DNA of 64,000 nt from Notospermus geniculatus (GCA_002633025.1 NMRB01002509.1:19591-83590); one strand, 5' to 3'; shown: positions 33,451 to 45,497, counted from the stretch's first letter. Notes: generated from the sequence alone by a model not told the origin. Numbers and translations: made by a program.

Positions 33451-33566
33451 GTCATATGAATAAAGACTAGCAAATGCTTTTACTTCAGATTTGTATGACA
33501 GCCCTGCCTAGTGCATTTGTATTGCAAAGTTCAAGTAAAAGCATTTACTAATCTTTATTCATGTGA
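33451..33566. repeat. 116-bp foldback
   Basis: GTCATATGAATAAAGACTAG at the left pairs with CTAATCTTTATTCATGTGAC at the right, continuing through AAATGCTTTTACTT. No clear duplication. Confidence 0.8.
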
Positions 33567-34130
33567 CCCAATGACGTGCATACTGTACACAAATACTGGT
33601 GCGTCAACTGTGAGCTGTACTGTATATGATAATATCTTACGCCATTCTCCACTTATTTTGAAAACAAACATAAAGAAAGCAATGAAACTTGAGCATGAGA
33701 ACAGCCTATAAGCTACCTGTGTAGTACCAACAGTAATCCTCTTGGTTTTCCAATAATAATCAATAATTGATCAGGCTAAAAATCAGATTAGGCGAACACC
33801 AAATATTATTAATGCATTTTACCAATACTTATATCAATACTACACATTTACGATGACTTGTTTCAAAGAGACTGCAAAAACAATCAACCAGACAGACGGA
33901 TGCTAATGAAAAATTGATACGGAAGCTGGGACATCAAAGGCAATGACATCATGGTGCTGATCAGGTGGGTATCCGGCTTTGGATCCAAACGCACGGCAGA
34001 ATACTGTACATTCACTTGTAAGAGGTCTGTTAATGAATGGATGTCCAGGCAGAGACAGGTAATGTAATACTGTAGTTTCAGCAATGCTCAAGACACACAT
34101 GGCAGAATACTGTACATGTACATTTCCTTG
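33567..34130. other. No gene; direct repeats near the end
   Basis: CAGAATACTGTACATTCACT near 33991 recurs in part near 34103 and near 34756, on both sides of the TACATCG-2 element. Confidence 0.45.
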
Positions 34131-34134
34131 TAAA

Positions 34135-34652
34135 GCCAAGCGTACATCGACCTTGCGACTGGAAACAACTGAATGCAATAGTCGCTATCGATGTAAGCAT
34201 TCCGTGCACATCGGTTACGACAGGTCATTGCATCAACAAGTGGCACAATCCAGTCTTCAATCTGGAGGGCGCACATCGGACAGGCAATGGTACTGAATGC
34301 TACATGGAAATTGTCGATGTCTTCCAATCAGACCACTTGGGAGTCATTCTGTGGGTCACATGATTCGAACACGTGGCGTGACCAGGTGTGCTCTAGAAAT
34401 GAGGAAATTCATTGCCAGCACGCGTACATCGGAAGCGACTGAAGACGACTAGAAGCAACCATTGGCAACAAGTAGAACATGAGCAACTGGCTGGAACTCA
34501 GAGCGGCAACGGTTGGCAATAGCGTTGCCGGTGCGCGTACATCAGCCTGTTTGAGCATCTGATCAGTTGCTGCTGGTTCCAGGTAGTTGCCAACCGTTGC
34601 CAGAAATGCCATTTGTAGTTGCTTCCAGTCACAAGGCCGATGTACGCTACCC
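34135..34652. mobile_element. TACATCG-2 foldback element, copy 4
   Basis: 518 bp from GCCAAGCGTACATCGACCTT (after TAAA) to GGCCGATGTACGCTACCC (then TTAA, 34653-34656). Collinear with the 14125 copy. Confidence 0.85.
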
Positions 34653-34656
34653 TTAA

Positions 34657-35230
34657 GAGGTCAGCTTTTGAAGAGGCACAACATGAAGTACATAGTTTCT
34701 TGAAGCAGGCAACGTACAGTACTGTCACTCTCACTCAATACACACACAGCAGTCCACAATACCGTACATTCACTTTTAACAAGTCAATTAATAAATGGCC
34801 GCCCTTGAAACATTTTACACCGTAGTTTCATATCTGTATAAAACGGTGTAATATTCTGATCAAAAGAAGGCGTCTGATCTCTGATAAGGCTTCGGATGCT
34901 GGGGAAGTAATTCTGATAAGGCTTCGGGTGCTGGTAAAGTAATTTTCAGCAACGTAGGAGGAAATATTCGATATCAAAGGAGTCAGTTCTTTGACACTTC
35001 CATCTGTGGAGGAAGAAAAAGCAACAGACCCGAGCGAGTCATGTTGCGATGATTTTAAAGGTGCAGGGGACAAGATTTTTAAGTGACTATTTCAACAAAT
35101 GTACTTCAAAATGTTGACATTTTTGAGGAGTGCAGTCGTAATTAAAATCCCTAAATTTTCACAATGATATCTTGTTAGATCACTTGATCAACGGCTTTAA
35201 ATATCAATTCACGTTCCTGAATCCTCTTCT
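34657..35230. other. No gene; one 40-bp tandem duplication
   Basis: CTGATAAGGCTTCGGATGCT near 34881 is repeated as CTGATAAGGCTTCGGGTGCT near 34914. Otherwise nothing recognised. Confidence 0.5.
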
Positions 35231-35474
35231 TTTAGATGACCCGGGTTCGAATCCCACTGGGCTTGAGACTTTGGGCAAGTCTCTTTGCCTCACTTGCCTC
35301 TCTCCACCCAGGTGTACAAATGGGTACCGGTCGGAAACGCTCGGATTGTAGCGCTGAATGAGCAGTTCATCTGAGTTCTACTGAAAGGTTTCAGGGCAGA
35401 CTGGGGTTAAAGTGTAAAGTTGGATGAGAACCTCTACCATGCATAGTTGATATCAGACTGTAAACCCAAACTTT
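35231..35474 (+). mobile_element. SINE S3, head truncated
   Basis: Begins at the B box (CCCGGGTTCGAATCCC), then GACTTTGGGCAAGTCTCTTT and CACCCAGGTGTACAAATGGG. Continues to ATCAGACTGTAAACCCAAAC, an end shared with the 58865 copy. Confidence 0.82.
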
Positions 35475-35493
35475 TGCTACATGTGTACATTAA

Positions 35494-35676
35494 AGCGAAT
35501 CAAAAGCGAAAAAATTTGATTTAGAAATAGAATTTGAAAGGGGACGAATTTTCAGGAAAAAATGTAAACAAACTTCTCCAGAATGTCAACAAAGAAATTT
35601 TCGTGCATTTTGATTGGCTGAATTTTGTGTTTACAAACACCAGCCAAATGTAAACAAAATCCGCTATCGATTCGCT
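35494..35676. mobile_element. TTAA-flanked TIR element, AGCGAATC type
   Basis: 183 bp between TTAA at 35490-35493 and 35677-35680. Ends AGCGAATCAAAAGCG and CGCTATCGATTCGCT. The next element begins inside the right TTAA. Confidence 0.85.
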
Positions 35677-35680
35677 TTAA

Positions 35681-36150
35681 GGCCAGACTTTTTTTATTTT
35701 TAGGATTACGGATTTTTTTCTTGTTCAGGAAATGTCGAAGGATGGAATAAAAATAAAAATAAAAATTGCAGGAAGAAAAAGTTTTATTTTTTTTGTCGGG
35801 GAATAGGTTTCAATTCCTTGCAGACTATGTCGGAGGATGAATAAAAATAAAATTTGCCAGATGAGGACTCAGACAGGTCTGTTCAAAGCCACTGAAAATG
35901 TTTTTTTTACAATCCCATGCCATCGCACATGGCCGGCTGCACCGGGAGGCAGGAGAGAGACCTTTGAAACAACGTACGCTAGGTAAATTTTATGGTTTTA
36001 TTTTTTCCGGCCCAGTAACCGTGGTGAAGCTCAAGTTCGGAGGGAAAATAAAAATAAAAATAGCTGAATATCTGAATTTTATTTTTTTTCTGTTTTGGCC
36101 AAAACAAACGTCGGCGGATCCGTAATCCGAAAAATAAAAAAAGTATGGCC
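35681..36150. mobile_element. GGCC-ended TIR element, PIF/Harbinger-like
   Basis: 470 bp flanked by TAA (35678-35680, 36151-36153). Ends GGCCAGACTTTTTTTATTTT and the complement, pairing over about 35 bp. The interior repeats AAAAATAAAAAT tracts. No credible ORF. Confidence 0.88.
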
Positions 36151-36153
36151 TAA

Positions 36154-37110
36154 CCAGCCTGACGACATCTACCCATGATCAGATCTTCACCAAGCCAAGA
36201 GTAGACACCTATGCCCCTTGGTGACACTCTGGTAAAATTTGAATAAAGCTTAGGGACACATCATCCTAATTCTCGTTAATATCATTACCATTCACGGTGG
36301 TCTAACAGACGACAAACTCTAAAATTCAAATCTAATTCAAATCATTTAATTCAGGATTACTTAGCACTGCCTGCCTTTAAGCTTAGCAAGTAATAATCAA
36401 ATTGTGTAAAATAAACACACGTCTGAATGCCTAACCCACGCCATCAAAATTCCAAACGGAAATTTTCAAAAGCACCCATGAAGTGAAATTTCATTCCATA
36501 TTCCATGTTTGCCGAGCTTTATGCCCGTCATTTTCTAATAAGACAGCTAGAATTGAGCCACTCAAGATTGGCAAGAAAGGCCGTGATCTCCCGGGTACAA
36601 TGGCAAAATGCCTTTGATTGACAGGCTCAATGGTCATTATATCAGCTTGAAAAGCCCAACGGAACTACGAGGAAAAGACGAAAAGACGGGTAGCTTCGGA
36701 TAAGGAGCGAGCAATTTTGATCAAAGATTGAACAATGCGCGTATGAAAGTGTATTATGTCGTTATGAAGAATCCGTTGATGTGCGCTGCACACTTGAAAA
36801 GGGAAGCAAGATTCGCGACAATATGAACTGATGCTGGTGTAATATGGCATGTTTTGAAATAATCTGATGTGGGATTTTTCGTGTGTGCATTTCTGATGAT
36901 GGGGCGTAATGATAATGTAGCCTGGTTCCCAACTTGGACACCCCCGCACCCGTGGCGTTCTGCTGGCTAGAGACAGGGATGCTCCACGTGCCACCATTTT
37001 GACCAGGATTCCAGTCCAAAACTGCTGGTACCGGTACAGCACACTTTACTCACTTCTACGCACCATTATGACATCCTTTGCCAGCGAAGTTGCAACAACA
37101 CGGCACCTGC
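36154..37110. other. No recognisable feature
   Basis: A 125-codon minus-strand ORF (36665-37042) shows no motif. Codon context and splice sites are unconvincing. Confidence 0.45.
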
Positions 37111-38005
37111 CACCTATGAACTTGAATCACCAGGGCACCACAATTTAATCAGCATTGCACCACAATCAGCATGGTACCATGAACCACCATTGAACTTGAA
37201 GCAGTATGGCACCCACCAGTGAACTTGACTCAGGACGGCACCACTGGTAAACTTGAATTAGCATGGCACCACCAATGAATTTGAATCAGCACGGCACCAC
37301 CACTGAACTTGAATCTGCATGGCACCACTGGTAAACTTGAATGAGCATGGCACCACCAGTAAACTTGAATCATGGCACCATGAACGGCCAGTGAACTTGA
37401 ATCAGCATGACACCACCAGCACAGAACCTGAATCAACATGACACCACTGGTGAATTTGAATCAGCATGGCACCACCAGTTAACTTGAATCTGCATGGCAC
37501 CACCAGTGAACTTGAATCAGCACAACACCACCAGTGAACTTGAATCAGCATGGCACCACCAGTGAACTTGAATCTGCATGGCACCACCGGTGAACTTGAA
37601 TCAGCATGGCACCGCCAATGAACTTGAATCAGCATGGCACCACCAGTGAACTTGAATCAGCATGGCACCACCAATGAACTTGAATCAGCAAGACACCACC
37701 AGTGCACTTGAATCAGCAAGACATCACCAGTGAACTTGAATCAGCAGGACACCACTGGTAAACTTGAATCAGCATGGCATCACCAGTGAACTGTAATATG
37801 CCTGACACCACCAGCGAACTTGAATCAGCATGACACCACCAGCACAGCACTTGAATCAGCATGGCACCACCAGTGAACTTGAATCTGCATGGCACCACCA
37901 GTAAACTTGAATCATCAAGACACCACTGGTGAACTTGAATCAGCATGGCACCACCAGCACAGATCTTGAATCAGCATGGCACCACCAGTGAATTTGAATC
38001 AGCAC
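37111..38005. repeat. 28-bp minisatellite
   Basis: About 30 units such as CATGGCACCACCAGTGAACT plus TGAATCAG. Because 28 is not a multiple of three, one strand cycles through all frames every 84 bp and stays open, giving ORFs of 69-77 codons with a 28-residue period. These are repeat artefacts. Confidence 0.95.
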
Positions 38006-39312
38006 AATGAGGTAGGCACAGACAAAGAGCCCCCTAAAATCAATCTCAAAATCTTCATCAAATTTCTTGATTTATGGAGTGTTTAACCAAGGGTTCTCCT
38101 ACTTTAAGGGCAAAGAAATTAATAAGGCATATTTCACATTAATTGCCCTTTTATCGTGACGGTCTCCTTATGGCAATGTCGTGGCGCTCGTTTGTCATTA
38201 ACGAAATGGTAGACTCACGAACTCCACCCTTAACCAAAACACACAAGGAAGACCATAATGGAATATGATACCATAATCGCTGAAATAACCCCGTCACCGA
38301 CTTATCTGAAATTTCACATAATCAGGAAGGATTCTTAGCACGACAATACGCCACTGTAGCTATGACTCCACGCCATTCACCACGGTTATTGAAATCTGCA
38401 GCTTATATTTTTTCGTTGGAGAAAAGCCATCTGTCAGTTTTCGACAACAATGTAACCAGTCTGCAGTCTTTCAAACTCCGTTTCGCTGGATATTCGCAAA
38501 AAACATTTCGGACAAAAGCGCAATCGCCAATGTGTGCAGATGTCTAGTGTTTTGATTTTAACACAGGCAAGCAGACAAGTCTCAGATTGTAAGCATTAAG
38601 GAGCGATAGGAGAAAATCCCGCGTTATGAATCAGAAATCTGATTTTCGTTGTGTTTTGACAGCAGGAAGTGAGGTTACGAAAACACCATCTAAACAACGG
38701 CAAAGTTCAGCTCTTTGTCCCGATAAAAATCTGACTCAGGGTAAGTCGCTACGTCAAACGATAATCAGATTCAAACTATGAAATTTCCAAAATGAGGTCC
38801 ATTGGAAACCTGTCAGTGGCGTCTTCAAATCCGACGACAAAAAAATCTAATTAAGTGTATTTGCATCTAAAAAGTTGAGGGAAGGATATTGAAAAAGTGA
38901 AATTATTCAGCAAAGTGACACTAAACTGCTGGTGACAGATTTCAGTGAGAGTTCAAGCACACAATCATGTAAATTTCATCCGTAAAAAGTTTAATTTTCT
39001 ACCGCGGTGATAACTGGACGCGAAATGGTACAAATGTCGTGTTTTGGCAAAATGGAATCCCATCTCGCCGTGTCAATTTTCACACTTAATTGCTTAAAGA
39101 ATTTGAATCTTCGCAGATTACGATTTTTTTCACGATGACGTGGATCGTGGAGAGCAACAGTGACTCAAAACATGGAATATTCAATCAGCATGCAGGACGC
39201 AAAATATGACATGCGTAACCACCAATCAAAAATGGTTACTCAGAACTTGTCGAGTGAATGGCTCCCCTGCTAACGTTTTCATCGCAGTTTCTAAATTATG
39301 AATAGGAGTGCT
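38006..39312. other. 1.3 kb without a recognised feature
   Basis: Apparently single-copy within the window, ORFs 61 codons or less. Confidence 0.5.
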
Positions 39313-39317
39313 GCCAT

Positions 39318-39709
39318 CAGGCATGGATCCAGGGGGCACACCCGGCCTGTGCCCCCCCCCCATTTTTTGGTGTAACGTTGGAAAAATTGCCCTTTTTCAA
39401 AGTGCCACAGAGTTGCCTTTTTATTTGTCCCTCAGATGCTGGGAAATCACGCCAGCGGCCTTAGGTTTCAAAATTTTCTGCGGGAGACCCCCAGACCCCC
39501 GCCATGGCTTCGTGCCTTCGGCACTTGCCTTCACCAGTCTGCCTGCGCCTTCTGTGCCCCTCTTACCAGACTACTGGATTTAAGTGCTTTAGATGCATTT
39601 TCCTGGCATTGAGAGCAAAATACTCAAATTTTTATCTGATTTTTGTTCTTGCAAAAAAATCACTGCTCTGCCAAAAATAGGGGGCGTACGCCCCCTGGAT
39701 CCGGGCCTG
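39318..39709. mobile_element. Chimeric GGATCC-family hAT-like element
   Basis: The left half (CAGGCATGGATCCAGG onward) follows the 3508/17463 type. The right half (from about 39580 to GGATCCGGGCCTG) is an inverted copy of the left half of the 41611 type, including GCATTTTCCTGGCAT. Flanks do not match, as expected for a recombined element. Confidence 0.75.
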
Positions 39710-40424
39710 CTGAGGCTAAGGGCTCCAGAGGTTCAGAACTCCATGAAGTTCACCAACATGAGAAGAAGGGACAACTTTCATGTTCAATTTTCAAGAATCT
39801 TTCCAACGTTTCAAAATGTACATGCATTACACACCAACCGTCACAAAGTCATGACTAACTTCATCGCACTACAACGTAACTAACGACCAAATGGTCAAAG
39901 GTCCTAGCGTGTTTTGTCCGTAGCATGCGTCGAAAGACACTTCGACAAGCCGCTAATGGCGATATGATAAACCCTAGGATTGTTCACATCGCACCCGGTA
40001 TGTATCTATTATGTGGGACAAGCATTTGTACGATTTTTCCATGCAGCTCCTAAGATAAATAATGCCGACAATGGACTTCGCGTAGCACAAATGGTCCAGC
40101 CGCGGGCAGTTTTGCAGGAACCGGTCTTGCGGAACACGATATTGAAACTGTTATCTCCTGGCGGGATTTGGACTGTATGTGAGCAAGCGTTGAATGCAGA
40201 GCGTCTTTTTTGGACGATGCACACTAGAATACGATCGTGAAAATGTACTGAGTTTTTAAATGCGACTGTGGTTCCAAGCTGCGGTTTCTTTGCTTCTTTG
40301 TTGTTCATTACTTCTTGAACAGAGTTGACAAGCAGAGTTGCCTGGCATGTGGTGGACCAGCCACACATCAGACAGCAGAGTTTAAAACTGCAGTTGAAAG
40401 CAGAAATGAACTTGAGATAGTTTA
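39710..40424. other. No recognised gene; part of a 191-codon minus ORF
   Basis: The minus-strand ORF 40584-40009 begins inside the minisatellite and continues into non-repeated sequence here. The non-repeat part (about 125 codons) shows no motif known to me. It could be an exon, but no splice acceptor or initiator context supports it. Confidence 0.35.
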
Positions 40425-41015
40425 GAAGTGAAGCAACCTGTTTTGAAAGCAGAAAGAGCAGACAGTTTAGAAGTGAAGCAACTTCTGTTGAAAGCAGAAA
40501 TAGCAGACAGTTTAGAAGTGAAGCAACTTCTTTTGAAAGCCTTTCTTTTGTCGGGCCAATCGGGCCAACATATGCAGCAATCACGCTCTCAAATGCTCAG
40601 TGTCACTATTTCGGAAATAGCAGCCAGTCTAGAAGTGAAGCAACCTCCGTTGAAAGTGAAAATAGCAGCCAGTCTAGAAGTGAAGCAACCTCTGTTGAAA
40701 GTGAAAATAGCAGCCAGTCTAGAAGTGAAGCAACCCTGGTGAAAGCAGAAATAGCAGCCAGTCTAGAAGTGAAGTAACCTCTGTTGAAAGTGAAAATAGC
40801 AGCCAGTCTAGAAGTGAAGCAACCCTGGTGAAAGCAGAAATAGCAACCAGTATAGAAGTGAAGCAACCTCTGTCGAAATGAAAATAGCAGCCAGTCTAGA
40901 AGTGAAGCAACCCTATTGAAAGCAGAGATACATGTAGCAGCCAGTTTAGAAGTGAAGGCAATTTTGTTGAAAGTGGAAATAGCAGCCAGTTTAGAAGTGA
41001 ATCAACTGCTGCTGC
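40425..41015. repeat. 45-bp minisatellite
   Basis: Units such as GAAGTGAAGCAACCTCTGTT followed by GAAAGTGAAAATAGCAGCCA. At 45 bp each unit is 15 codons, so one frame per strand stays open (EVKQPLLKVKIAASL on plus, TEVASLLDWLLFSLS on minus). Unit variants drift from left to right. No start, splice or signal context makes it a gene. Confidence 0.92.
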
Positions 41016-41605
41016 TGCAGCAGCCAGTTTCACAGAAAGAACATTGCAACGCCACACGAACAAAACAAAACACAAAGCAGACGAACAGAAGACAATGCCC
41101 GGAGAGAGCATTTTAGTGAAAACCGGAGATCAGCAATGGCAGTTTTTCAAACAAAACTGTTGATACAAACATTTAGACAAGACATTAGAGGTTGAAGAGA
41201 GAAAACTAATAGTTTATATAAAGCTATCAACACCTTTTTCTTGAAAATTTTTTTTACTGAAGCACCTTCAGGTGTTTTTTCAATGCAGGTATCAAGTGGC
41301 TTCAGAAAGTGTACAGTCTTAGTCAAAAGTAATGGACGACCTGCATTTCTTCATGACCAAACTGCATTTTTGGCCAAAATGTGCATTTTTGCGCTGATGT
41401 CAGAGGGAGGGGTGGGGCGAAGGGGGATATTTCCCCCGTCTCTATGCTAGCTTCAGCCATGCAATGAGCCTTCAACCCTCAGCATTTCAGCTATCTCCTT
41501 CTTGGCTCTAGTCTACTTTCAAAGGAAATGTGTCATAAAAATGACTAGGCCTACTTTCAGGCCACAACTTTGGACAATTTGCCTGATACCAAAAAACTTC
41601 AAGAA
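41016..41605. other. No recognisable feature
   Basis: Short ORFs only. Confidence 0.5.
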
Positions 41606-41610
41606 GACTG

Positions 41611-41875
41611 CAGGCCCGGATCCAGGGGTCGTGGGGCGTACGCCTCACCCCCTAATTTTGGCAGAGCAATGATTTTTTAGCAAGAAAAAATTTAACCAGA
41701 TAAAAATTTCACCTCAGATGCCAGGAAAATGCAGCCAGGAAAATGCATGTCTAAAGCACTTAAATTTGTCAAATTTTTCTGGGGGAGGGCCCGTTTGGGC
41801 TTCGCGCTTTTGGTGCTCACCACCTCCGTCAAGCTACGCCCCCCCCCCCCTCTGTCAATCCTGGATCCGGCCCTG
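41611..41875. mobile_element. hAT-like non-autonomous element, GGATCC family
   Basis: 265 bp from CAGGCCCGGATCCAGG to CTGGATCCGGCCCTG, with an exact 5-bp duplication GACTG (41606-41610, 41876-41880). Confidence 0.9.
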
Positions 41876-41880
41876 GACTG

Positions 41881-42406
41881 GACGAAGACTACATGATTGC
41901 ATCACATGTCAACGAGTATGACTACAACGAAACAATTTCAGTCACCGCCTCTTTTTATTTGACCCCAGTGTCTGGCCCAAGTAGCGAAAATGGACAGATT
42001 TCATTGCCGTTTCATCACGATTGACTCGCTGATAAATTCACTCCAAGATGGATGAGTTTCGTACACACTAAAGTACAACAATGCACAGTAAACCTACTGC
42101 ATCCAACGCAACACAATATTACATATCATAAATCATACATGTGGACACAGGAGTTGTCACCAAACAATGTCAACGATTAAGCCATATCGTTTATCAAACA
42201 CTTTACATGAGTTTATTGTGTGTCCGATGTTCATATTATGCCTCAAAATCATTTGCCAACATCCCTTTACATTTATGACATCACCTTACAAATTGTTACT
42301 GAAATGATCTTGATTTATGGTTGTTTGGTGTTGGCAGGTCCTTCTGCTTTCGCTGTCATTGGTCCGGTAAAACTTGGTTACTGTACGTGCAGAAACTATG
42401 ACAAAA
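41881..42406. other. No recognisable feature
   Basis: The 240-codon ORF that begins at 42220 owes most of its length to the following TIR element. Confidence 0.5.
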
Positions 42407-42899
42407 GCCCCGTTTACACTGGTCACGGAAAAAGCGATCCGTCCTCGGACCGGTCCCGGCATGGCTCGTCATCTGGCGATCTGCCCCGTTTACACTGGCA
42501 CAGTGGAACCGAGTCAGTTGGCGGGTCCCTCGAGCTCTCCAGTCAGTTCAGTCGATCGGAGGTACGAAAATCAAACGAAAAATCAAACAACGACAACAAC
42601 AAAATGGATGCCGCCATGGAAAATCACTCAAAAATTCCCGCTAATGACGTCATTCATAATTCGCACATGTGCAGAACACAATTTATCAACCGAGCCGAGA
42701 TCGGTTACCGTTTACACAGCAGTTTATCGAACCGATCCGATCTCGGACCGGTCCGAGATCACCTCCAACTGGTGGTCTCGGCACGGTTCGATTTGGAACC
42801 GATCCTGGCACGCTTGTCCCGTTTACACTTGCTATTTTTTTGGCGATCCAATCTCGGACTGGTCCGAGATCGGTTAGTTTTGCTCAGTGTAAACGGGGC
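42407..42899. mobile_element. GCCCCGTTTACAC-type TIR element, copy 2
   Basis: 493 bp and collinear with 414-908 with few substitutions, including the repeated terminal motif and the first CGGACCGGTCCG palindrome; the second reads CGGACTGGTCCG. Flanks are AAA and AAT. ORFs of up to 240 codons cross it but differ in start and end from those in copy 1. Confidence 0.87.
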
Positions 42900-42998
42900 A
42901 ATAGTCTACAACAATCCCAATGAATCAGACTCTCAAATATAAGATCCAGAAGCAATCAGTGGCAGCGTTGCGGGGATGGCATCACCAATAGCACCAAG

Positions 42999-43188
42999 AG
43001 GAGCTCTGATATTCTCGTGGTTATCACATCCGCTAGCAAGCGGCAGGTCTCAAGTTCGTATCCTGGGCCATGTGGGACTGCTCATCCCTGGCTCTTTAGT
43101 CCTTTGCATGGGACAGAAAGCCGTGGGCATGCCTTTTACCTTGTGCCTTTGCCAGGGCAAGTAAAAGATCCCATCCAAGTGAGGAACA
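42999..43188 (+). mobile_element. SINE S1, 3'-truncated
   Basis: Head GATATTCTCGTGGTTATCAC with a damaged B box (CTCAAGTTCGTATCC). The body stops after CCATCCAAGTGAGGAAC, before the usual tail. Confidence 0.8.
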
Positions 43189-44109
43189 CGCTGAGAATGT
43201 TGAGGAGATATCGCAGCCACTGGAAGCCACTGAACTACAGGCGAAGATGCTTCCAACAGCTGCTTCCAACTGTGCCACCCCGACAACTGGACCCCTTCCT
43301 TATGAAACGCAATGTATACGTAGTAGCCTACCACAAGGAAATTAGGCTAACAGAAGCATTTTGGGCTGGTAACTTGGTTAACACATGATCCGAGCACAGG
43401 CAGGCCAAGCTTTGTCATAAATTTGGGATAAAATGTATGTTTTGGGGCAATCCCTAGCCTCGACTCTACACATTCCTCGACAATACTGCCCAAAATGTTC
43501 CTTTTACCCCAAATTTGTAACACTATCGGGCTGGCTCTGGTTCAAGCCTTCTGAAACCCTGCTGCAGCACCAGTCTTGAGCATCCTCCAGGAAGCAAGAC
43601 TCTTTCATCCTTTCATCCTGATATTTTAATGGACCAAACTTTACGAGACACCCATTAAGCAAGATGAAACAACTTCCGTAGTCTTTTATTTCCAATAACC
43701 TTGGACCCTTGTGGCTGTCAGTTCAATATCACTAAATTACTGGTGTGACTTTCAAACACAAAACCCAAACAACAGGAGTAATCATTAGAAGTGGACGAGT
43801 AATCCACTTAGAGATACCCAAAAGATTTGGCGGCGCTCAGGCGGAAAATTGCTAATTATCCCCCAGATGAAATGCTGTCTGTCCAGGGTGACGCTCACCG
43901 CTCGCGGACACTCGTGTGGTCACTATTCCTTTCCATAAGGACCCTGGCCCAGTGTCCGAGGGAAGGGGGATGTACCACCTGTCTGGAGGGGCTGGACGTA
44001 CCGTCGGTGGCCATCTGTCCCGACTGCGACCAGTGCGGATGCTCGCAAGAAGACAAAGACGTTTTTTCTTGGTTGTGTTGTCCGAGGTAGCTTTCCACCA
44101 TTTATAACT
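43189..44109. other. No recognisable feature
   Basis: ORFs of 123 codons (43017-43388) and 106 codons (minus, 43852-44172) overlap one another in other frames and have no motif. Confidence 0.45.
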
Positions 44110-44950
44110 CTGACTGATATGAGACCTCAGTGGTTGCTGATGGACATTGTGGTCACAAGAGGACAAGGACATTTTTCCAGGCTATTTAATACGTATTTTT
44201 TTTGTGAGCATGACCTTTATGAACACCTTTTAACTGCCGCACAATGTCAAAGGCACAAATGCACACAGTCCCTCCAGAAACCTTTCTGGGCAATTCAAGG
44301 AGCAGGGCTCCTTGAAAGCATATATCACTTGATCCTTTGGCCTGGTAAAGAGTGCAAAGTGGTGACTGGACTGGAAATTGAACCCACAGCCTCTCGGCCA
44401 TGAGGCTGATACTCTTACCACTGCGTCACCGCTCTCCCCACTTTGTCATGTAGCTTATTCAAACTCTGCCTGACCACAGCGGAACGTTGCCGTGGTGGTC
44501 ATGAGAAGACAAAGACATTCTGTCCAGACTATGTGGCTTTTGGTAACCCATGGCTGATATATAGCATTCCTTTCTGCTGCAGTGTCAAATGCACTTCACT
44601 AGTCCCATCCAGAAATCTCTCTGGGGGAACTCAAGGAATAGCTCCTCCAGCACACCTACAGCCTCTCGGCCATGAGGCTGATACTCTTACCACTGCGTCA
44701 CTGCTCTCTCCACTTTGTCATGTAGCTTATCCAAACTCTGCCCGACCACAGTCAGATGATGTGTTAATGTTGCTGTGGTGGTCATGAGAAGACAAAGACA
44801 TTCTGTCCAGCCTATGGCTTTTTTAAACCGGTAACCCACAGCTGATATACTAGAGTATAGCATTCCTTTTTTTACTGCTGCAGTGTCAAAGGCACTTCAC
44901 TAGTCCCATTCAGAAATCTCTCTGGGGGAACTCAAGGAACAGCTCCTCCA
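44110..44950. repeat. Three tandem ~285-350-bp units with a tRNA-like piece
   Basis: CATGAGAAGACAAAGACATT recurs at 44500 and 44783 with a diverged copy near 44152. Two of the units carry, on the minus strand, GCAGTGGTAAGAGTATCAGC (A-box-like), and the first also GGGTTCAATTTCC (B box), so a SINE fragment was amplified with its flank. Confidence 0.75.
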
Positions 44951-44962
44951 GCACACCATTAA

Positions 44963-45415
44963 GCCTAGCGTACACCGCACTTCCGACTGGATACAACTAG
45001 TCGCCACTGAGCTACCTGGCGACTGGGAGGATCTAGCTGGAACTGGAGGCGACTGATCAGCCGCCAGAAACGGTCGATGTACACAACCTTGCGACTCGCT
45101 GGAACTGAGATTTTGCCAGTCGCCGCGAATTGCACACGTTATAACTTTCTGGCGACTAGTTGTATCCAGTTTCGTTCAGTCGCTGCGATGTATGTATAGG
45201 CTTGCGACTGATCACTGCCAGTTTACTGAAGGAAATCGAGTCTCAACACCCCGGATGTTACCCGAGTTGCTCATCGTCAGGATACGACAACTGATTGGAT
45301 CCTCCTACTTTTACTGAGTTGCTGAATTTGCGACGTGCGCCCAGCGCGTACATGTACATCACCAGCGACTGATCAGATCAGTTGCTTCCAGTCGCAAGTG
45401 CGATCTACGCCTGGC
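44963..45415. mobile_element. TACATCG-1 foldback element, copy 5
   Basis: Left end GCCTAGCGTACACCGCACTT after TTAA (44959-44962). Right end GCGATCTACGCCTGGC followed by TTTC. Collinear with the 21792 copy without its internal duplication. Confidence 0.85.
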
Positions 45416-45419
45416 TTTC

Positions 45420-45485
45420 GGACTCAGGTGGTACAGCATTGGACTAAGAAACAGAATGTCCCTGGTTCAAATCCTGAGTGGCTGT
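45420..45485 (+). mobile_element. tRNA-like SINE head
   Basis: CTCAGGTGGTACAGCATTGG (A box) and CTGGTTCAAATCCTGAG (B box). Stems do not close into a full cloverleaf, so it is a SINE fragment rather than a tRNA gene. Confidence 0.6.
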
Positions 45486-45497
45486 TCATTTCTTAAA

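Noticed and set aside
37111-38005. Cysteine/tryptophan-rich repeat protein on the minus strand
   Set aside because: A 28-bp unit read through all three frames gives an artificial 28-residue repeat.
42220-42942. 240-codon plus-strand ORF, the longest in the window
   Set aside because: Most of it lies in the GCCCCGTTTACAC element. The corresponding ORF in the other copy starts and ends differently, so openness reflects shared DNA rather than a protein.
43827-44090. Cysteine-rich 87-codon ORF (zinc-finger-like look)
   Set aside because: Cysteine spacing fits no finger type I know, and a longer ORF overlaps it on the other strand.
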